A DNA stretch of 6,672 nt from Planctomycetota bacterium. GTDB taxonomy: Bacteria; Planctomycetota; UBA1135; GCA-002686595. The stretch spans positions 1 through 6,672 of the forward strand of contig JABFRZ010000565.1 of the NCBI GenBank assembly GCA_013140785.1. Reading direction: 5' to 3'. The notes under the pieces were generated by a model. That model worked only from the letters and a program-made list of their open reading frames with translations, did not search any database and was not told the DNA's origin. The position numbers and the translations under genes were made by a program. Position 1 is the stretch's first letter. Each line of letters opens with the position of its first letter. Shown here piece after piece: positions 1-5,850 of this stretch.

Positions 1-1
1 G

Positions 2-43
2 GCCTATCGAGCGACCTACGCCGAGGCGCTGGGGGAACGCTGA
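2..43 (+). CDS. Possible C-terminal tail of a plus-strand gene (partial)
   Basis: From base 2 the plus strand reads 13 codons (AYRATYAEALGER) and then TGA at 41-43. The peptide is natural-looking, charged and helical, with G/C-rich wobble positions. It would converge on the DUF4926 gene if that gene really stops near 105, leaving about 60 bases between the two ends. The fragment is too short to identify and could be chance open frame in GC-rich DNA. The rest of any such gene lies to the left of the window. Confidence 0.25.
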   Translation, partial: AYRATYAEALGER

Positions 44-104
44 CCCGAGCTGCTCTCTGCGCGCCACCTGGCCGAGAGGACGCACGCGGAGCCGCGGCGA
101 GCCT

Positions 105-373
105 TCAGCGCCGAGGTTTCTTCCCGCGCCCTGGGCGACGCGGCCGCCCACGCCCGAGTGGTCGCACGCGAGGAGGTCGTCCTTTCCGATGCGGCGCACG
201 TCGCGCTTCTTCAGGGTCACAAGCGCTTGCGTCTCGCCCGAGCCTCGTACGAACTCGACTTCGAGGGCATCCGGCGCGTAGATCTCCACCACCGCGCCGA
301 CATCACCACGCTTGAGCCCGAGATCGGGCAGGTCCTTGTTCAGGAGCGCGGTTTCCAGGAGCTTGAACTTCAT
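105..373 (-). CDS. DUF4926 domain protein, probable frameshift after the domain
   Basis: Translation from ATG at 373 begins MKFKLLETALLNKDLPDLG and continues through GDVGAVVEIY, EVEFV and GETQALVTL to about residue 65. This is the complete pattern of the small uncharacterised DUF4926 family, whose glycine- and valine-rich core suggests an SH3-like beta barrel (inference). Family members are usually only some 60-80 residues, yet here the unshifted frame has no stop and runs off the left edge of the window (124 codons), with a tail that does not look like the family. If one base is missing near 166-169, the reading becomes ...DDLLA-VRPLGRGRPRRPGRGKKPRR and stops at 107-105, a more typical basic tail, and I use that end here. 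The start lacks a Shine-Dalgarno sequence but overlaps the upstream DUF6883 stop as ATGA, so translation was probably coupled. Function is unknown. The family call is good and the 3' end is uncertain. Confidence 0.7.
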
Positions 374-638
374 GACTGGGATCTCGGGTAGGCCGTCACG
401 AATCGCGGTGGAGCCTGCGGGACGCGAATGACCCAGTAGCTGACGATGCTGGCACCGCGATTCTAGGGCCCACGGATTCGAACGGACTCCAACGCTGCGG
501 AGCGAAAGAGTCGAAGAAGAGGGCCTTGGGACGGCCGACCGGGTGGTCCGGATTCAGCAGGTAAGCCCGCAGTTTGGAGACCGGGATGAGCGCTTCCTCG
601 TAGCGCGGATGGTGCGCATGGAAGCCGACTCTCGCCAT
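370..638 (-). pseudogene. DUF6883 gene remnant, frameshifted and internally deleted
   Basis: The frame from ATG 638 gives RYEEALIPVSKLRAYLLN, PDHPVGRPKALFFDSF, which is the N-terminal signature of DUF6883 (a family of about 110 residues). After DSF (codons ending at 504) this frame becomes meaningless. A one-base shift gives RSAALESVR, which is what the family would continue with, but that frame meets TAG at 465-463. Beyond the stop, the same shifted frame (462-370) reads SIVSYWVIRVPQAPP then RFVTAYPRSQS and TGA, matching the family's C-terminal strand and its RFVTAYP ending. The central 35-45 residues expected between these pieces are missing. The gene therefore carries a frameshift, an internal deletion and a stop. 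Its TGA overlaps the ATG of the DUF4926 gene (ATGA), an operon-type junction that survives from the intact state. Only the first part is readable in one frame. The family assignment is from memory of its motifs. Confidence 0.62.
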
Positions 639-976
639 GTCGGCGCAGACCGACAGGGCGAACGATCGGTTTCAGTCCGCTTGCTCTGCGTGCGGCAGTA
701 CCCTCGACCCGAGCGCAGCCTCGCCCAGAGCCCCTCGCGCACCGCGCGACTCGCCCGCGCCTGCAGCAACCGATCGAAGAGCTTGAGACTCGACTCTCGC
801 CCCGCCTCCCAGCGCGCGAGGACGAGCGCCTCCTCCGCATCGAGCTCCGTCGCCGCCAGCACCCCACGGATCGCCCGCACACTCGCCGACTCCGGCTCCC
901 ATTCCGGCGGCGACCCGTGCACGACGCGCGCGAGCTGCGTCCAGGGGATGCGGTCGAGGAAGGTGTCGGGGGTCAT
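554..976 (-). CDS. Hypothetical protein, 140 residues, C-terminus doubtful
   Basis: I do not recognise this protein. It starts MTPDTFLDRIPWTQLARV and the first 95 or so residues look genuinely coding: wobble positions are almost all G or C and the composition suits an alpha-helical soluble protein (DAEEALVLARWEAG, LKLFDRLLQARASRAV). There is no signal peptide or membrane segment. ATG 976 lies 18 bases after the lipoprotein stop with no clear Shine-Dalgarno sequence, so it is probably co-transcribed and perhaps translationally re-initiated. After about residue 97 the sequence becomes rich in R, S, T and C. From base 638 to 554 it is simply an out-of-frame reading of the DUF6883 remnant. The natural C-terminus has therefore probably been lost or lies near base 690-640. 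A truncated gene joined to the degraded DUF6883 cassette is the likeliest explanation. Confidence 0.5.
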   Translation of the reverse strand: MTPDTFLDRIPWTQLARVVHGSPPEWEPESASVRAIRGVLAATELDAEEALVLARWEAGRESSLKLFDRLLQARASRAVREGLWARLRSGRGYCRTQSKRTETDRSPCRSAPTWRESASMRTIRATRKRSSRSPNCGLTC

Positions 977-994
977 GGGCTCAGGGGTTCATGC

Positions 995-3900
995 TCAGCG
1001 GCCGCCGAAGAAGACCGTCAGGTTGCCACGAACGGGAACAGGGGCCGGAGGCGGGTTGACCCTGTTCGCCAGGACGAGGTCCTGGTCGCCATCGCCGTCG
1101 AGGTCCACTGCCACGACCGAGGTGGGAAACGCTCCCCCTGAGGCGAGCGCGAGCGGAGCCATCCCGAAGCTCCCGGGCGAGAGCTGGAAGAACGCGGTCA
1201 GGTCGAAACCGAGCTCGTTGGCCGAGACGAGGTCCAGGTCGCCGTCACCGTCCAGGTCCGCCGCCGCGACCGAGACGGGCCCGTCGGTCGTCGCGGAGTC
1301 TCCGAGCGTGAGGGGAACGGCGAAGCTCCCGGGCGAGAGCTGGAGGAAGACCGTCAGGTCGTCGCCGTCGCTGTTGGCCGAGACGAGGTCGAGGTCGCCG
1401 TCGGCGTCGAGGTCGATTGCCGCGATCGAGACAGGTCCGTCGGTCATCGCGGAGTCTCCGAGCGTGAGGGGAACGGCGAAGCTCCCGGGCGAGAGCTGGT
1501 GGAAGATCGTGAGGTCGTCGCCGTCGCTGTTGGCCGAGACGAGGTCGAGGTCGCCGTCGGCGTCGAGGTCCACTGCCACGACCGAGACGGGCCCGTCGGT
1601 CGTCGCCGAGTCTCCGAGAACGAGCGGATCCATGGCGAAGCTCCCGGGCGAGAGCTGGAGGAAGACCGTCAGGTCGTCGCTGTCGCGGTTGGCCGAGACG
1701 AGGTCCGGGTCGCCGTCGCCGTCGAGGTCCGCCGCCGCGACCGACACGGGAGCGTCCATCCCCCCGAGCACCTGGTCGGGGCTGGCAGGGAAGCTCCCTC
1801 CCGGCTCCTGGAGGAAGACGGTCAGGTCGTCACCGAGCTCGTTCGCCGAGACGAGGTCCATGTCACCGTCGCCGTCGAGGTCCAACGCCGCGACCGAGCG
1901 GGGGGAGCTGGTGATCGTCGAATCTCCGAGCGTGATCGGGACGACCGCGAAGCTCCCGGGCGAGAGCTGGTGGAAGAGCGCCAGGTTGTCGTCGACCTGG
2001 TTCGCCATGACGAGGTCGAGGTCGCCGTCCCCGTCGAGGTCCGACGCGGCCACCGAGGCAGGCCTGCGAGTCACCGCGGTGTCGCCGAGCACGAGCGGAG
2101 CGCCTCCGAAGCTCCCGGGCGAGGCCTGGAAGAAGACCGCCAGGGTGTTGCCGTTGATCTCGTTGGCCGAGACGAGGTCGAGGTCGCCGTCCCCGTCGAG
2201 GTCCGCCGCCGCGACGGAGGCGGGGCTGAACGTCGTCACGGGGTCTCCGAGCACGAGCGGAGTCGTGGCGAAGCTCCCGGGCGCGAGCTGGAAGAAGACC
2301 GTCAGGTTGTCGCCGTCGATGTTGGCCGAGACGAGGTCGAGGTCGCCGTCGCCGTCGAGGTCCGCCGCCGCGACCGAGAGGGGCCTCTGAGGCAACGGGA
2401 GCCTGCCGAGCGTCAGCGACGGAGTGGCCTCGAAGCTCCCGGGCGCGAGCTGGAAGAAGACCGTCAGGTCGTTGCCGTCGCGGTTCGCCGAGACGAGGTC
2501 GAGGTCGCCGTCGCCGTCCAGGTCCGCCGCCGCGACCGTGGTGGGGCCGTCGGTCGTCGCGGAGTCTCCGAGCGTGAGCGGAGCCGCGGCGAAGCTCCCG
2601 GGCGAGGTCTGGAAGAAGACCGTCAAGTTGTCGCCCACCTGGTTGGCCGAGGCGAGGTCGAGGTCCCCGTCGCCGTCGAGGTCCGCGGCCGCGACCGAGA
2701 TGGGCCAGTTCGTCGTCGCAGAGTCTCCGAGCGTGAGCGGAGCCGCGGCGAAGCTCCCGGGCGCGCCCTGGAAGAAGACCGTCAGGTTGCCGCCGACGTT
2801 GGCCGAGACGAGGTCGAGGTCGCCATCGCCGTCCAGGTCCGCCGGCGCGACCGAGGTGGGGCCGTTCGTCCTCCCCAGACCACCGAGCCTGAGCGGAGGC
2901 TGTGCGAAGGTGCCGGGCGAGAGCTGGAAGAAGACCGCCAGGTCGTGGCCGGCGTTGTTGGCCGAGACGAGGTCGAGGTCGCCGTCACCGTCGAGGTCCG
3001 CCGCCGCGACCGAGAAGGGCGCGTTCGTCGTCAGGGAACCTCCCAGCGTGAGCGAAGGAGCGGTCGCGAAGCTCCCCGAGCTCTGGAAGAAGACCGTCAG
3101 GTTGTCGCCGTCGCGGTTCGCCGAGACGAGGTCCAGGTCGCCGTCTCCATCGAGGTCTGCCACCGCGACCTTGCGGGGTCGCTGCGTGATCGTGTCGCCG
3201 CCGAGCGTGAGCGCATCGACTTCCAGCTCGCCGCGCACGCGCTTCGGGGCCCCGGCGTCCACCGCGAGACCGAGCTCGTCGCCTTGCGCCACGGCTCGCA
3301 GGGAGATGAGGCCCGTGAATGCGTCAGCGCTGTCCCAAACGAAGCGTCCTGCGACCCCCTGCGCGCTAGCGCGCAGCAAGCGGTGAGCCTCCTCGGCCAG
3401 GCGCCAGGGCTGACCGGGGCTCGGAACGGGGTCGAAGGGCTGTTCCACCGAGACGTCCTGCGAGGACGTCGAATGGGCCGCGATCACCCGCCGCTGCTCG
3501 ATGCCGCCCGCCGCGAGGAGCTCGTTCGAGCCGGGAAGGCACAAGAGCCGCAGCCCGTCGGGACCGGCGGCGACGCTCACCACGTCCGTGGCCGTCGGTT
3601 CGCCGATCGGGAAGGCGCGGTTCCCGCCCGTCGCGCCGAGGTCGAGGCCCAGGAGCTGGCGGCCGCCGCCGGGCGCGCTCGTCACGACCAGCATGCGCGA
3701 GCCGGAGCGCTCCAGGGCGAGCGCTTCCGGTGCCTCCAGGGTTCCGAGCTGCATGTCCGCGGTCTTCACGACCACAGGTAGCTCCGCGTACGAGTCGAGC
3801 TCGATGGCGAGGACGCGGTTCGCGTCGCGTTCGCCGAGGTGGATCCGGTGCGGCTGCAGCGGGTCGACGACGAGCCCCCAGGGCGCGGCGAGATCCGTGA

Positions 3901-5578
3901 GGAGCTTCCCGATCTGCGGTGCCAGCGGATCGCGGTAGTCGAGATGGAAGAGCGACGAGCCCGCCGTGAAGACGAGGGCGTTCGTCCCCAGGCTGGCGAC
4001 CCCGCGCACGGGCGCAGGCTCGGTGCCGTCGGAGACCATGAGCTCGGTCTGCACGCCGCTCTCGAGCTCCACGCGCTCGATGCGCCAGGTCCCTGCGTCG
4101 TCCAGAGCGACCAACATGGCCTTCTCGCCGCGCTCGATGGCCATGGCGCTCGGGATGGCCGCGCCGAGCATTGCGATCTCACGCACGACGGCGCCCGTTG
4201 CGAGCTCGATCTCACGCAGGCGGCCGTTGGCGGGGATGTCGAGCACGAGTGCGGTAAGGCCGTCGCCGACCGGCAACGCCACGATGGGGGAGACGAGCGG
4301 GTTCGAGCTCCACGTCGGCGTGATCGGCGCCGGGATCGACGACGGCCGCAGCAGCTCGAGCGTCCGGCCTTCGATTCCCGAGGCCAGAATCCACGACTCG
4401 CTCGAGGCGAGCTCGGGCAAGCGCACGGTGTTCTCGTCGATCGGCACGACGCGTCCCTTCGCGTAGTGGGGGTACGGCGTGCAGACGTGCTTCTCCTGGC
4501 GCCGGACCGGATGCGCCAGGATCGCATCGAGCGCGGCCATGTCAGTCGGCAGCTCCGGGAACTCCTCGCCCTCACGCCGCCACTGGAAGATCGTCTCGAC
4601 CACGTCGCCCTCCTCGTCGATCACGCGGAACGGCACGGGGATCCCGCGCCGCTCGTCGGGATTGGCGAGCACGGCGTCGTTGAAGAGCTGCACGATCGGC
4701 GCCGCGTTGTTGTCCACGCGGAAGGGGCCGCTCGCGAGGGCTTCGCCCTCGAGCGCGAAGTCCGTGGCGGTGAAGCGCAGCGCCACCACGCGCTCGAGGT
4801 CGTGCAGGTCGGTGTCGGTGTCCCAGAAGAAGTCGAGCTGCGTTCCAGTGCGCGCAACGCGCACGTTGTCGAGGCCGAAGCCCGTGGCCGGCTGCCAGCC
4901 CGCGTCCGGCGCGTCGCCCTGGATGTCGAACTCCGGCACGACCGTGACCACGTCGTCCGAGGAGTCCTCGACACTCACCTCGACGCGCACGATCCCGGCG
5001 GCCTCGCCTTCGTCCGGGTCGATGATCGGCGTCGCGGCGGTCACCTCGGGCGCGTCGTTGCCGAGCGAGAGCGGCTCGTCGTCGCCGAGCACGGACTGGG
5101 CCCCGCTGGAGAGGCGCGCCACGAGCTGGACGCCCTCGACGAAGCGGCCGTCGTCGGGCCAGTCGGGAAAGGCCTCGTCGGGAAAGTGCCACTCGAGCTC
5201 CAGCGCGAGCGCCTGGTTGCCGCTGGGGATCGCGACCGACGAACCGTTCGAGGGGAAGCCCGGTCCGCTGACCTCCGTCAGGGTCTCGGCATCACTCAGG
5301 CCGCCCCCGACGAGCGGCACGCGCGCGCTCAGCTCGAGCTGCACGCTCTGGCCCTCGCGGTCGGAGAGCTCCACGTGGATGCGGCCCGGCGCGGTGCGGG
5401 AGACCGGCACCTCGAGGTTCGCGATCGAGGGGCTCGAGTTGCTGCCCCCGCCGTTGCCGGAGCTGGACACGATTCCGGCCGTGCCGGCGCCGCAGCCGGC
5501 GGCGAGCAGGGTGGCGCCGAGCAACGCGGCGGCGAGGGCCAAGAACAGTTGCGGGGCCTCGTGGCGGCGGCGGGTCAT
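995..5578 (-). CDS. Secreted lipoprotein with Ig-like modules and 14 FG-GAP/VCBS repeats
   Basis: This 1527-residue protein opens with a basic n-region (MTRRRHE), a hydrophobic stretch and a lipobox ending LLAAGC, predicting lipidation at Cys29. Glycine at +2 favours the outer membrane in a Gram-negative host. A flexible Gly/Ser linker follows (about 30-50). Residues 52-340 look like two or three Ig-like beta modules joined by NDAPEV and NNAAPIV, with a recurring acidic DDVV/GDVV strand. Residues 405-700 contain repeated beta-strand units such as LREIELATGAVVREI, IERVELESG and VLAIELDSY, suggesting an NHL/YVTN-type propeller. From 808 to the end there are 14 repeats of 51-54 residues carrying DLDGDGDLDLVSAN, a calcium-binding loop of the integrin FG-GAP type. 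The start is well supported by GGAGGA seven bases upstream. Only three cysteines are present (29, 366, 680). No enzyme active site is visible. A surface adhesin, scaffold or binding role is inferred. The only gene upstream on the same strand is a sugar transferase, 262 bases away. Confidence 0.93.
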   Translation of the reverse strand: MTRRRHEAPQLFLALAAALLGATLLAAGCGAGTAGIVSSSGNGGGSNSSPSIANLEVPVSRTAPGRIHVELSDREGQSVQLELSARVPLVGGGLSDAETLTEVSGPGFPSNGSSVAIPSGNQALALELEWHFPDEAFPDWPDDGRFVEGVQLVARLSSGAQSVLGDDEPLSLGNDAPEVTAATPIIDPDEGEAAGIVRVEVSVEDSSDDVVTVVPEFDIQGDAPDAGWQPATGFGLDNVRVARTGTQLDFFWDTDTDLHDLERVVALRFTATDFALEGEALASGPFRVDNNAAPIVQLFNDAVLANPDERRGIPVPFRVIDEEGDVVETIFQWRREGEEFPELPTDMAALDAILAHPVRRQEKHVCTPYPHYAKGRVVPIDENTVRLPELASSESWILASGIEGRTLELLRPSSIPAPITPTWSSNPLVSPIVALPVGDGLTALVLDIPANGRLREIELATGAVVREIAMLGAAIPSAMAIERGEKAMLVALDDAGTWRIERVELESGVQTELMVSDGTEPAPVRGVASLGTNALVFTAGSSLFHLDYRDPLAPQIGKLLTDLAAPWGLVVDPLQPHRIHLGERDANRVLAIELDSYAELPVVVKTADMQLGTLEAPEALALERSGSRMLVVTSAPGGGRQLLGLDLGATGGNRAFPIGEPTATDVVSVAAGPDGLRLLCLPGSNELLAAGGIEQRRVIAAHSTSSQDVSVEQPFDPVPSPGQPWRLAEEAHRLLRASAQGVAGRFVWDSADAFTGLISLRAVAQGDELGLAVDAGAPKRVRGELEVDALTLGGDTITQRPRKVAVADLDGDGDLDLVSANRDGDNLTVFFQSSGSFATAPSLTLGGSLTTNAPFSVAAADLDGDGDLDLVSANNAGHDLAVFFQLSPGTFAQPPLRLGGLGRTNGPTSVAPADLDGDGDLDLVSANVGGNLTVFFQGAPGSFAAAPLTLGDSATTNWPISVAAADLDGDGDLDLASANQVGDNLTVFFQTSPGSFAAAPLTLGDSATTDGPTTVAAADLDGDGDLDLVSANRDGNDLTVFFQLAPGSFEATPSLTLGRLPLPQRPLSVAAADLDGDGDLDLVSANIDGDNLTVFFQLAPGSFATTPLVLGDPVTTFSPASVAAADLDGDGDLDLVSANEINGNTLAVFFQASPGSFGGAPLVLGDTAVTRRPASVAASDLDGDGDLDLVMANQVDDNLALFHQLSPGSFAVVPITLGDSTITSSPRSVAALDLDGDGDMDLVSANELGDDLTVFLQEPGGSFPASPDQVLGGMDAPVSVAAADLDGDGDPDLVSANRDSDDLTVFLQLSPGSFAMDPLVLGDSATTDGPVSVVAVDLDADGDLDLVSANSDGDDLTIFHQLSPGSFAVPLTLGDSAMTDGPVSIAAIDLDADGDLDLVSANSDGDDLTVFLQLSPGSFAVPLTLGDSATTDGPVSVAAADLDGDGDLDLVSANELGFDLTAFFQLSPGSFGMAPLALASGGAFPTSVVAVDLDGDGDQDLVLANRVNPPPAPVPVRGNLTVFFGGR
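998..3211 (-). repeat. Fourteen tandem FG-GAP/VCBS coding repeats (51-54 codons each)
   Basis: The aspartate loops begin at residues 808, 861, 914, 966, 1019, 1073, 1126, 1180, 1233, 1284, 1337, 1389, 1441 and 1492 of the lipoprotein, giving a DNA period of 153-162 bases. The consensus is an SVAAADLDGDGDLDLVSAN segment, then x(2-4)DLTVFFQ, then LSPGSFA, then PLTLGDSATTDGP. Repeats 11 and 12 have DLDADGD instead of DLDGDGD. Repeat 14 has a proline-rich insert (NPPPAPVPVRG). On the DNA the units share long near-identical blocks, so this stretch is prone to recombination and to assembly collapse. Confidence 0.95.
1319..1633 (-). repeat. Two near-identical adjacent repeat units (156 and 159 bp)
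   Basis: The unit at 1319-1474 and the unit at 1475-1633 start with the same 25 bases and share a 59-base exact match (1356-1414 and 1512-1570). By eye there are about a dozen mismatches over the first 145 bases, far fewer than between most other units. They encode the DLDADGD variant repeats, which supports a recent tandem duplication inside the gene. Confidence 0.8.
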
Positions 5579-5840
5579 GCTTCATTCCTCCGGCGATCGC
5601 GTCGCCCTGGTCGAGCCTCGGTAGTGGTCGGTCTCCTCGAAGCTCCCATCCGGAGCGGAGTCCGCCACCCACGCAGATTCTCGAGTCTAAGGCTGCGGCC
5701 AGGAAACGATGGGGAGAATGTGTGCCTCCCGCCGACTGGCGTCGGCGACGTGCACCGCATCCTGCCGGGCGCGCAGGTGCGCTTCGTGGTTGCGCCCGCA
5801 TCCGGCGAGCACCGCGCGTTGGGCGAGCGCTTCGCGCCGC
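5579..5840. other. Intergenic spacer between sugar transferase and lipoprotein genes
   Basis: This 262-base stretch has no convincing minus-strand gene. It is long enough for the lipoprotein to have its own promoter. The only locally A/T-richer patch is around 5670-5710, where an imperfect palindrome centred on CTCGAG (about 5676-5689) could be an operator or part of a promoter. I cannot assign -35 and -10 boxes with confidence. No stem-loop followed by a T-run, as in an intrinsic terminator, is evident after the transferase stop. The plus strand holds a possible OB-fold-like fragment, listed separately. Confidence 0.4.
5586..5591 (-). promoter_or_regulatory. Ribosome binding site of the FG-GAP lipoprotein
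   Basis: On the minus strand GGAGGA lies seven bases before ATG 5578, a near-ideal Shine-Dalgarno sequence. A second ATG directly after it (5585) is out of frame and gives a proline- and arginine-rich product without a signal peptide, so the 5578 start, which gives a clean lipoprotein signal, is preferred. Confidence 0.8.
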
Positions 5841-5850
5841 TCAGCGCTTG
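5702..5850 (+). pseudogene. Possible cold-shock/OB-fold-like gene fragment
   Basis: Read on the plus strand, this frame gives NDGENVCLPPTG, then LPGAQVRFVVAPASGEHRAL and GERFAPL. The order (acidic GE-D/N-V-hydrophobic, then PG..VRF.V, then a charged turn and a small hydrophobic end) resembles the second half of a cold-shock domain, and wobble positions are nearly all G or C. The N-terminal RNA-binding half is not visible upstream. There is also no stop where the domain should end: the frame runs into the antisense of the sugar transferase until 5944. It may be a decayed remnant or a chance open frame in GC-rich DNA. Confidence 0.2.

Noticed and set aside
158..391. Plus-strand frame of 77 codons
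   Set aside because: It is the codon-aligned antisense of the DUF4926 gene, which has clear family motifs on the minus strand.
463..882. Minus-strand frame of 139 codons and a similar one at 672-902
   Set aside because: These are arginine/glycine/serine-rich shadow frames of the hypothetical gene. A few codons of the first (RSAALESVR) matter only as the shifted continuation of the DUF6883 remnant.
543..2390. Long plus-strand open frame (615 codons) opposite the repeat array
   Set aside because: It is the antisense of the FG-GAP repeats. The product is a monotonous arginine/serine/proline repeat (TRSRSPSPSRSAAATE) created by GC-rich periodic DNA, with no domain.
998..3211. Evenly spaced direct repeats resembling a CRISPR-like or satellite array
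   Set aside because: The roughly 156-base period is a whole number of codons and matches protein blades. There are no short palindromic repeats with unique spacers.
1499..3781. Plus-strand open frame of 760 codons
   Set aside because: This is another mirror of the repeat array, made of VEVRRRDR/GRELEEDRQVV-type units. The minus strand carries the recognised protein with lipobox and ribosome binding site.
5670..5710. Possible -10/-35 promoter for the lipoprotein gene
   Set aside because: The patch is relatively A/T-rich with an imperfect CTCGAG palindrome, but I could not find a properly spaced pair of boxes, so no promoter is called.
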